From Streptomyces netropsis (lineage in GTDB: Bacteria > Actinomycetota > Actinomycetes > Streptomycetales > Streptomycetaceae): a stretch of 64,000 nucleotides of DNA. Numbering within the stretch: position 1 is the first letter of the stretch; each line of letters starts with the position of its first letter. This document shows positions 57,798-64,000 of the stretch, in pieces. The translations under genes and the position numbers were made by a program. The stretch is taken from NCBI RefSeq assembly GCF_014203545.1, contig NZ_JACHJG010000001.1, forward strand, positions 868,001 through 932,000. Reading direction: 5' to 3'. Below the pieces are notes generated by a model. The model was not told the origin of the DNA and made no database searches. It saw only the letters and a program-made list of their open reading frames with translations.

Positions 57798-58418
57798 ATG
57801 AGCATCGAATTCTTAGTCACCTCATTCATCGTCACCGCCTCACCCGGCACCGGAGTCCTCTACACCCTGGCCACCGGCCTCTCCAGAGGATTCCGCCCGA
57901 GCATCGTGGCAGCATTCGGATGCACCCTGGGCATCGTCCCCCACATGGCCGCCACCATCATGGGACTGGCAGCACTCCTCCAGGCCAGCGCCCTCGCCTT
58001 CCAGATCTTCAAATACCTCGGCGTCGCCTACCTCCTCTACGTCGCCTGGAGCACCCTCCGCGAAAGCGGCACCCTCAAGGTCGAAGAGAACAACGGCACG
58101 GACGCCGCCCCCTCCGCCACCAAAGTCACCGTCACCGGCGTACTGATCAACATCCTCAACCCGAAGCTGACCATCTTCTTCCTGGCGTTCCTGCCCCAGT
58201 TCGTCAGCACCGACGAATCCAGCCCCGTCATGCGCATGCTTGAACTCAGCCTTGTCTTCATGCTGATGACCTTCGTGATCTTCGTCGGCTACGGCCTGCT
58301 CGCCGCCGCCGTCCGCGACCACGTCATCTCCCGCCCCAAGGTCCTCACCTGGATGCGCCGCACCTTCGCCGGAGCCTTCGTCGCCCTCGGCGCCAAACTC
58401 GCCTTCACCAATATCTGA
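57798..58418 (+). CDS. LysE/RhtB family amino-acid exporter
   Basis: This 206-residue membrane protein of about six helices has LysE-family features: SPGTGVLYTLATGLSRG (usually SPGPN), KYLGVAYLLYVAW and ILNPKLTIFFLAFLPQFV. The family exports amino acids and analogues by proton antiport. It ends the accessory operon, 25 bases after trpC, and is a good candidate for exporting the cluster product. Start ATG 57798 follows AATAGGAGCGCTGCCC. A strong hairpin terminator follows. Confidence 0.9.
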   Translation: MSIEFLVTSFIVTASPGTGVLYTLATGLSRGFRPSIVAAFGCTLGIVPHMAATIMGLAALLQASALAFQIFKYLGVAYLLYVAWSTLRESGTLKVEENNGTDAAPSATKVTVTGVLINILNPKLTIFFLAFLPQFVSTDESSPVMRMLELSLVFMLMTFVIFVGYGLLAAAVRDHVISRPKVLTWMRRTFAGAFVALGAKLAFTNI

Positions 58419-58426
58419 ACCGCACC

Positions 58427-58463
58427 GAGGACCCACTGACAGGCTCTGCGTCAGTGGGTCCTC
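58427..58463. terminator. Terminator closing the accessory operon
   Basis: A perfect 14-bp stem, GAGGACCCACTGAC (58427-58440) with 58450-58463, and a nine-base loop lie between the convergent LysE and three-repeat genes. Confidence 0.9.
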
Positions 58464-58490
58464 ACGTGCGTCGGGGGCCGCGCCCGAAAT

Positions 58491-59024
58491 CTAGGACGAT
58501 ATCGCCCACTTCAGCTGAGCCGGCGCCGACGCAGGACTTCCCGTGTACTTCGTGGTGTACGCGGGCGCCTTGCCGTAGTCGTCGCCTCCCGTGCCCAAGT
58601 ACCAGCCGTTCCCTTCGTTCTTGACGAGCTTGGTGGCGGCGTCGTAGGACCACTTCAGCTGTGGGGGAGCGGCTGCCGGTTCCCCGGAGTACTTTGTGGT
58701 GTACGTGGGGGCCTTGGCGGACGAGGACTCGCCGCCGCTGCCGAGATACCAGCCGTTCGCCTCGTTCTTGACGAGCTTGGTGGCAGGGTCGTAGGACCAC
58801 TTCAGGTTGCCGGGCGCCGACGCGGGTTCTCCCGCGTACTTCACGGTGTACGTGGGGGCCTTGGCAGAGGTTGTTTCACTGCCACTGTCGAGGTACCACC
58901 CCGACCCCTCGTTCTTGATGGGTTCCGGGGAGGCGGCGGCATGGCCCACGCCGGGAGCCAAGGCCACCAATGCTGCGGCAGCTGCGAGGGTCACGGACCG
59001 CCGGACGAGCGGATGCACTGGCAT
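58491..59024 (-). CDS. Secreted three-repeat protein (possible beta-trefoil lectin-like)
   Basis: This 177-residue protein has a signal peptide (to about residue 31, GVGHAA) and three tandem repeats with a 49-residue period (residues 37-85, 86-134, 135-177). Each contains KNExxGWYL and ends with QLKW or NLKW plus SYD. Three equal repeats with a GWYL core and a closing LKW suggest a beta-trefoil like ricin-B lectins, though I cannot assign a family. ATG 59024 follows AGGAGA. Longer upstream readings are low-complexity and rejected. Confidence 0.75.
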   Translation of the reverse strand: MPVHPLVRRSVTLAAAAALVALAPGVGHAAASPEPIKNEGSGWYLDSGSETTSAKAPTYTVKYAGEPASAPGNLKWSYDPATKLVKNEANGWYLGSGGESSSAKAPTYTTKYSGEPAAAPPQLKWSYDAATKLVKNEGNGWYLGTGGDDYGKAPAYTTKYTGSPASAPAQLKWAISS

Positions 59025-59359
59025 GGTTCTGTTCTCCTGCCGTTTCAGCGCGTGGCTTCGAGAAGGCGAACGGTGCGCCTCAGAACCGTACTGTCCGTAA
59101 ATCGACACGGGCGAGTGTTCGTTGGCGCACCCACCGGAAGCGTTCCACCGCCGGTCCGTGCAAGGGCGTGCGGCTCGGCAGAGGGCAACAGCGGCGGCGC
59201 CACGCGCTCGCGGCACCCGACATACGCGCGAGGGCGCCGCCCGCCCACCCCGCCCCGCGCACACCAGTTCGCCCGCGCGTGATCAGGGCCCTGCTCCCGC
59301 CGCCGCGCCGGAGCCCGGCCCGGGGCCGAGACCAACGGCCCCGGCCCCGCACCAGCACC
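59025..59359. other. Intergenic region, one terminator, no gene seen
   Basis: The 335 bases between two minus-strand genes hold a 9-bp hairpin at 59320-59328 with 59336-59344, likely terminating the 5'-nucleotidase transcript, and presumably the promoter of the three-repeat gene near 59060-59110. Open frames here are Arg/Pro/Ala-rich shadows. Confidence 0.55.
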
Positions 59360-61165
59360 TCAGAACACCGGCACACCATCCCGCGTCAGCTTCCAGTCCA
59401 CCGAAGCGAACCGCGCCACATCGATCGCCCCCTGCGCCTTCACCCACCCGATGATCGTGTTACGAATCTCCTCCGAATTCGCCCACACCTGCTTCGCACC
59501 CGCCACATGCGGGAAATTACCGCCACCACTCGCCCGATAATTGTTCACCGCCAGCACGAACTGCGCCGCATCATCCAACGGCTTCCCCCCGAACGACAGA
59601 TTCACGATCCGCGAACCCGGCGCCTTCGCGATGTCGATCTCGTACGACAGACCACTCACCGCGTCATAGTTGTAATCCGGGATGCTCTCCGCATTCGTCA
59701 ACTTCGCCGGATCCACCGGAACACCCGCAGCCGTCCGCACGTAATAACGAGCCGAGAACTCCAGATACGCCCGCAGCTGCGCACCCGTCAGCACCCGCGC
59801 CTCCAGCGTGTTCTCGAACGGATACAGCCCCGCCACCTCACGGATCGTCACCTTCCCCGCCGGCACCGCAGCCGTCCGCGAGAAACACGAAGCCTGCGAC
59901 AACACCGGCAACGACGCATACGCCGTCCCCGCCAACGCGGACCGCACCGTCTCCGCCTGCACATGGTTGATGAAATCGATGATCGCCGTGTCCTTCACCG
60001 GCGCCTCCGCCGCCCCCATCGCAGCCGACGACGTACCGATCACCTGATTCACATACGCCACGACCTTCTCGTGCTCATCGCGCAGCAGACCCGTGATCTT
60101 CCTGTCCTCGGCCACCGTATTGGAGTTCAACACCTTCGCCGACACCGACTCGACCTGCCAGCACCCCTTGCCCCACACCAGCTCGAAGTCGAACAACGTC
60201 AGCCGCTGCCCCCACTTCAGCGGCTCCGACAACACCACCGACTTGCCCGACTTCTTGTTCGTCACCCGGTACTCCGGGATCTCCGTGTGCGCATGCCCGA
60301 CCAGAATCGCGTCGATACCCGGCACCTGCTCCGCCACCAAAGCCGCCGCGTTCTCGATGTGCGGCAACTGATCCCCGTACGACGACGTACCGCTGCTCCC
60401 CGAGTGAGCCGACACGATCACCACATCCGCACCCATCGACCGAAGCCTCGGCACCCACTTCGCCGCCTGCTCCTCCAGCCCCGGGAACGTCATCTTCCCC
60501 TGCACATTCGCCTTGTCCCAGATCGCGATCCCCGGGTTCGTCAGCCCCAGCACCGCCACCTTCACATCACGACCGTGCGGCGTACACACCCGCTTCATCA
60601 CATACGGCGCGAACGCCGGACGCAACGTCTTCGCATCCAGCGCGTTCGCACCCAACAACGGGAAATCACACTGCTTCTCGAACTTCCGCAGCACCGGAAT
60701 CCCGTAATTGAACTCATGATTGCCCAGCGCCGCCGCGTCGTACCCGATCGCGTTCATCGCCTGCGCCATCGGATGCACCGGACCACCGACCCGCGTGATC
60801 GGATCGACCTTCGCGTAGTAGTACGACAACTGCGTACCCTGAATCGTGTCACCCGCGTCGATCAACAGCGTGTTCCGCCGGCCCTTCTCCTTACGGACCT
60901 GCTCCACCAACGTCGAGATCTTCGCCAGACCCACATCGTTGTGCGCCTTGTCATCGAACTCGGCATCGGTGAAATAGTCCCAGTTGAAGACATTGCCATG
61001 CAGATCCGTAGTGCCCATGACGGTGAACGCATACCGCTTCTTCCGCCGATCCCGGTGCCCCAGATCCTGCGCCTCGGCCGGCCCGGCAGCCGCCGCCCCC
61101 GCCAGCGCGACCCCCGCACCCGTCGCGGCGGTACGCCCCAGGAACTTCCTACGGTTGAGCGGCAT
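59360..61165 (-). CDS. Exported bifunctional metallophosphatase/5'-nucleotidase
   Basis: This 601-residue protein has a Tat signal (NRRKFLGRTAATGAG to PAEA) and a calcineurin-like metallophosphatase domain with TTDLHGN, LLIDAGDTIQGT, LGNHEFNYG, VIVSAHSG and GHAHTEIPE, the full dimetal ligand set. The C-terminal 5'-nucleotidase domain binds the nucleoside (SRTAAVPAG and NNYRASGGGNFP). It releases phosphate from nucleotides outside the cell. ATG 61165 is consistent with the Tat motif. It is divergent from the SIMPL gene. Confidence 0.93.
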   Translation of the reverse strand: MPLNRRKFLGRTAATGAGVALAGAAAAGPAEAQDLGHRDRRKKRYAFTVMGTTDLHGNVFNWDYFTDAEFDDKAHNDVGLAKISTLVEQVRKEKGRRNTLLIDAGDTIQGTQLSYYYAKVDPITRVGGPVHPMAQAMNAIGYDAAALGNHEFNYGIPVLRKFEKQCDFPLLGANALDAKTLRPAFAPYVMKRVCTPHGRDVKVAVLGLTNPGIAIWDKANVQGKMTFPGLEEQAAKWVPRLRSMGADVVIVSAHSGSSGTSSYGDQLPHIENAAALVAEQVPGIDAILVGHAHTEIPEYRVTNKKSGKSVVLSEPLKWGQRLTLFDFELVWGKGCWQVESVSAKVLNSNTVAEDRKITGLLRDEHEKVVAYVNQVIGTSSAAMGAAEAPVKDTAIIDFINHVQAETVRSALAGTAYASLPVLSQASCFSRTAAVPAGKVTIREVAGLYPFENTLEARVLTGAQLRAYLEFSARYYVRTAAGVPVDPAKLTNAESIPDYNYDAVSGLSYEIDIAKAPGSRIVNLSFGGKPLDDAAQFVLAVNNYRASGGGNFPHVAGAKQVWANSEEIRNTIIGWVKAQGAIDVARFASVDWKLTRDGVPVF

Positions 61166-61346
61166 CTCTTCTCCCCATCAGTGACGGCCGAAACCTCGGC
61201 AAACAGCACAACGCGCGTAGATTCTGACCCAGCCCGCCACATCCACGACAGACCCCCAAGGTTGCGATCCGGTGACTCCCCAGTAACCCGGCACACCACG
61301 CCCGCCACACCGGTCACCCACACCACCCACCTGAGACGCTGACCCC

Positions 61347-62048
61347 ATGACGACACCACCGGCACCCCTCCCGTACGGCACCCCCGAAGCCCCCCGACTC
61401 GCCGTCCGCGGCGAAGCCCGCCTCGAAGTCGACCCCGAAATCGCCCGCCTCGGCATCACCGTCACCGCCCGCGGCACCGACCGCCGCACCGCCCTCGCCG
61501 ACCTCACCCACCGCAACAACCAAACTCTCGAACTCATCAAGTCCTACGGCCAAGCAATCGAACAACTCGAAACCGGCTCCTTCACCATCACCCCCCAACT
61601 CACCGACAAAGGCCGCCACGAACGCATCCGCGCCTACCACGGCACCGTCCACCTCACCGCCACCCTCAACGACTTCACCGCCCTCGGCGAACTCACCACC
61701 CGCCTCGCCGACCTCGACCTCACCCGCGTCGACGGCCCCTGGTGGGCCCTGCGCCCCGACTCACCCGCCCACCGCGAAGCCCGCCAACAGGCAGTTCGGG
61801 AAGCCGTGCAACGCGCCCGCGAATACGCCGGAGCACTCGGCGCCGAACTCGTCGCCGTCGTGGAACTCGCCGACATCGGCGCCGAGAACGCGGGCCCCGC
61901 CGGACTCCCGCCCGCCCCCGGCGGAATGATGCGATCAGTCGGCTACGGAGGCGAAGCACCCGCCCCCGCCCTCGACCTCGAACCCCAGCGCCAATTCGTC
62001 TACGCCCAAGTCAACGCCCGGTTTACGATGACCCGCCCCGCCCTCTGA
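61347..62048 (+). CDS. SIMPL (DUF541) domain protein
   Basis: This 233-residue protein has SIMPL-domain signatures: RLAVRGEARLEVDPEIARLGITVTA (start of domain), FTITPQLTD in the middle and AREYAGALGAELVAVVELADIG before a Pro/Gly-rich loop and a final beta strand. It lacks the signal peptide of many SIMPL proteins, so it is probably cytoplasmic. The function is unknown; relatives are linked to stress and outer-membrane processes in other bacteria. ATG 61347 follows TGAGACGCTGACCCC. Confidence 0.85.
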   Translation: MTTPPAPLPYGTPEAPRLAVRGEARLEVDPEIARLGITVTARGTDRRTALADLTHRNNQTLELIKSYGQAIEQLETGSFTITPQLTDKGRHERIRAYHGTVHLTATLNDFTALGELTTRLADLDLTRVDGPWWALRPDSPAHREARQQAVREAVQRAREYAGALGAELVAVVELADIGAENAGPAGLPPAPGGMMRSVGYGGEAPAPALDLEPQRQFVYAQVNARFTMTRPAL

Positions 62049-62170
62049 CACCCCCCGCGCGGGGGACAGCCGGAACCGCCCCCGACGCTCATCGGAGCAC
62101 CCCCGCGCACGTTTCACTAATTGTCAACAACCTTTCGCTAAAACGACGTTGGGCAGTTGCGGACGTCCAA

Positions 62171-62198
62171 TTGTCTACCCGCCGGTAAGTCATAAGCT
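62171..62198 (+). promoter_or_regulatory. Promoter of pyk, probably leaderless
   Basis: -35 TTGTCT (62171-62176), a 16-bp spacer and -10 TAAGCT (62193-62198) place the start point at or near the A of the ATG at 62205. No ribosome site precedes it. Confidence 0.6.
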
Positions 62199-62204
62199 CG
62201 TGCC

Positions 62205-63629
62205 ATGCGCCGAGCAAAAATCGTCTGCACACTGGGCCCCGCCACCGACTCGTACGAGCAGATCAAGGCACTCGTCGAAGCCGGCATGGACGTCGCCCGC
62301 CTCAACCTCAGCCACGGCACCTACGCCGACCACGAGACGCGCTACGAGCGGGTACGCAAAGCCGCAGAGGAAACCGGCCGCAACGTCGGCGTCCTCGCCG
62401 ACCTTCAAGGCCCGAAGATCCGCCTCGGCACCTTCCGCGAAGGCCCTGTACTCCTTGAACGCGGCGATGACTTCACCATCACCGTCGACGACGCCGAAGG
62501 CGACCGCCACATCTGCAGCACCACCTACCCCGGCCTCGCCGCCGACGTCACCAAGGGCGAACGCATCCTCGTCGACGACGGCCGCGTCACCCTCGAAGTC
62601 ACCGAAGTCGACGGCCCCCGCGTCAGGACCATCGTCATCGAAGGCGGCATGGTCTCCGACCACAAGGGCCTCAACCTCCCCGGCGTCGCCGTCTCCGTCC
62701 CCGCCCTCTCCGACAAGGACGTCCACGACCTCCGCTGGGCCATCAGGACGGGCGCCGACATCATCGCCCTCTCCTTCGTACGCAGCGCCCACGACATCGA
62801 GGACGTCCACCGCGTCATGGACGAGGAAGGCTGCCGCCTCCCCGTCATCGCGAAGATCGAAAAGCCGCAGGCCGTCGCCAACCTCGACGCCATCGTCGCC
62901 GCCTTCGACGGCATCATGGTCGCCCGCGGCGACCTGGGCGTGGAGATGCCCCTCGAAACCGTGCCCATCGTCCAGAAGCGCGCCATCAAGCTGGCCAAGC
63001 GCAACGCCAAGCCGGTCATCGTCGCGACGCAGATGCTCGACTCCATGATCGACGCGTCCCGCCCCACACGTGCGGAGGCCTCCGACGTCGCCAACGCCGT
63101 CATCGACGGCACGGACGCGGTCATGCTTTCGGGTGAGACCAGCATCGGCAAATACCCGGTCGAGACCGTGAAGACCATGGGCCGCATCGTGCGGGCGGCC
63201 GAGGAGGACGTCCTCGCCAAGGGCCTGCCGCCCCTGACCGAACGCAGCAAGCCCCGCACCCAGGGCGGCTCGGTGGCCCGTGCGGCGGCCGAGATGGGCG
63301 ACTTCCTCGGCGCGAAGTTCCTGGTGGCCTTCACTCAATCCGGTGACACGGTCCGTCGGCTGTCCCGCTACCGCTCACCGATCCCGCTGCTGGCCTTCAC
63401 CCCGGAGCCGGCGACACGGTCGCAACTGAACCTGACGTGGGGCGTGGAGACCTTCCTCGGCCCGATGGTCCAGACGACGGACGAGATGGTCGACCAAGTC
63501 GACGAGTACCTGCTGCGGATCGGACGCTGCCGGAAGGGCGACATGGTCATCATCACGGCGGGATCGCCGCCCGGGGTGGCGGGAACGACGAACCTGGTGC
63601 GGGTGCACCACATCGGGGAAGAGGAGTAG
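62205..63629 (+). CDS. pyk: Pyruvate kinase
   Basis: This 474-residue glycolytic enzyme transfers phosphate from PEP to ADP. The N-terminal RRAKIVCTLGPAT, the metal/PEP motif VARGDLGVEMPLE, ATQMLDSMI and SDVANAVIDGTDAVMLSGET are standard, and a C-terminal allosteric domain ends with GSPPGVAGTTNLVRVH. The length is typical. ATG 62205 is probably used without a leader. It is convergent with the next gene, with one base between the stops. Confidence 0.97.
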   Translation: MRRAKIVCTLGPATDSYEQIKALVEAGMDVARLNLSHGTYADHETRYERVRKAAEETGRNVGVLADLQGPKIRLGTFREGPVLLERGDDFTITVDDAEGDRHICSTTYPGLAADVTKGERILVDDGRVTLEVTEVDGPRVRTIVIEGGMVSDHKGLNLPGVAVSVPALSDKDVHDLRWAIRTGADIIALSFVRSAHDIEDVHRVMDEEGCRLPVIAKIEKPQAVANLDAIVAAFDGIMVARGDLGVEMPLETVPIVQKRAIKLAKRNAKPVIVATQMLDSMIDASRPTRAEASDVANAVIDGTDAVMLSGETSIGKYPVETVKTMGRIVRAAEEDVLAKGLPPLTERSKPRTQGGSVARAAAEMGDFLGAKFLVAFTQSGDTVRRLSRYRSPIPLLAFTPEPATRSQLNLTWGVETFLGPMVQTTDEMVDQVDEYLLRIGRCRKGDMVIITAGSPPGVAGTTNLVRVHHIGEEE

Positions 63630-63630
63630 C

Positions 63631-64000
63631 TCAGTACTTGGGCCCGATGTGGGCGTCCATGAGGGCGACGGAGTCCTTACGGGCGACGGAGATGTTGAAC
63701 GGGTCCTTGCCGCGCCGCGTCATCGTCCATTCGACGCCGACGATGTCGAGGGTGTCGGCATAGAGGCAGAGGATGTCCTCGGACTTGTTGGTGAAGAAGT
63801 ACCGCGGGTACTCGTAGCGCTTGCGCACGCCGCCGACGAGGCGGGTGGTCCAGTTGGTGATCCGGCAGCCGTCGGAGTGGATGAGCCCGCGTATGAACTC
63901 CCAGGGGTACTCGTCCACGATGGCTTCCTGCCAGGGTTCGAGGGCGATCAGCCGCTCGTGCTTCTTGCCGGGGCCGTGTTGGGGGAACAGGCACCACAGG
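63631..64000 (-). CDS. Probable LAGLIDADG-type DNA-binding protein, C-terminal part (runs off the window)
   Basis: The minus-strand frame is open from the window edge to the stop at 63631 and gives at least 122 residues. FIRGLIHSDGCRI resembles a degenerate LAGLIDADG helix, and RYEYPRYFFTNKSEDILCLY with WTMTRRGKDPFNISVARK fits the rest of such a domain. Streptomyces has many short proteins combining an N-terminal HTH with this domain, annotated as regulators or endonuclease-like. The N-terminal part is outside. The GTG at 63918 is internal and not the likely start. Confidence 0.7.
   Translation of the reverse strand, partial: LWCLFPQHGPGKKHERLIALEPWQEAIVDEYPWEFIRGLIHSDGCRITNWTTRLVGGVRKRYEYPRYFFTNKSEDILCLYADTLDIVGVEWTMTRRGKDPFNISVARKDSVALMDAHIGPKY

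Overview
The window is high-GC DNA with the gene order of a Streptomyces chromosome. It carries a his operon with bifunctional priA in place of hisA, a trp locus with trpM and the HGxxPAAW and DUF2752 small genes, lgt, gltBD and pyk. Many starts are GTG or TTG, several genes look leaderless, and the dispersed palindromes are of a kind common in this genus. The species cannot be fixed from the sequence.

Layout. (1) 1-5153: hisD (3' part)-hisC-hisB-small membrane ORF-hisH-priA-ridA-hisF, mostly with overlapping stop/start codons. (2) 5297-7441: three minus-strand genes (DoxX protein, TIGR03085 protein, Pro/Gln-rich membrane protein). (3) 7524-14937: hisI-trpE, three small trp-associated genes, trpC-trpM-trpB-trpA, with a 201-bp MITE-like element starting at the trpM stop codon. 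(4) 15003-24286: thioredoxin-like membrane protein, lgt, a VIT1-family transporter and gltBD. (5) 24441-31182: a probable exopolysaccharide locus with a secreted ConA-like protein, UDP-GlcNAc 2-epimerase, processive GT2 synthase and small membrane partner, divergent from a DUF2334 deacetylase-like protein and a GH113-like lipoprotein. (6) 31358-45965: zinc metallopeptidase-like protein, trypsin, a secreted protein followed by a two-component pair, MBL hydrolase, VOC protein, GH101 endo-alpha-N-acetylgalactosaminidase with an AraC regulator, chorismate mutase, aminopeptidase N and a lone ATP synthase b-subunit paralogue. (7) 46174-58418: a plus-strand accessory block, described below. (8) 58491-64000: a secreted three-repeat protein, a 5'-nucleotidase, a SIMPL protein, pyk and the 3' part of a probable LAGLIDADG-type protein.

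The most unusual region is 46174-58418. A DesA/DesB-like decarboxylase and N-hydroxylase pair is followed by a dedicated trpF, although priA is present. Next comes a probable operon: a fold-type III decarboxylase homologue with Phe where the PLP lysine should be, PNP oxidase, a stand-alone B3/B4 tRNA-editing-type protein, a YggS-type PLP-homeostasis protein, a trimethylamine-dehydrogenase-like flavoprotein, second copies of trpD and trpC that look proteobacterial, and a LysE-type exporter. The combination of indole-glycerol-phosphate supply, PLP supply and buffering, possible tRNA proofreading and amino-acid export suggests an undescribed pathway to a tryptophan-branch or PLP-reactive amino-acid-like metabolite. 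That reading is inference from gene content.

The his and trp genes form complete or near-complete pathways. HisD, C, B, H, A (PriA), F and I are present (hisG and hisE lie outside). TrpE, C, B and A are present, with PriA able to supply the TrpF step. TrpG is not in the window, and the only trpD is the accessory copy.
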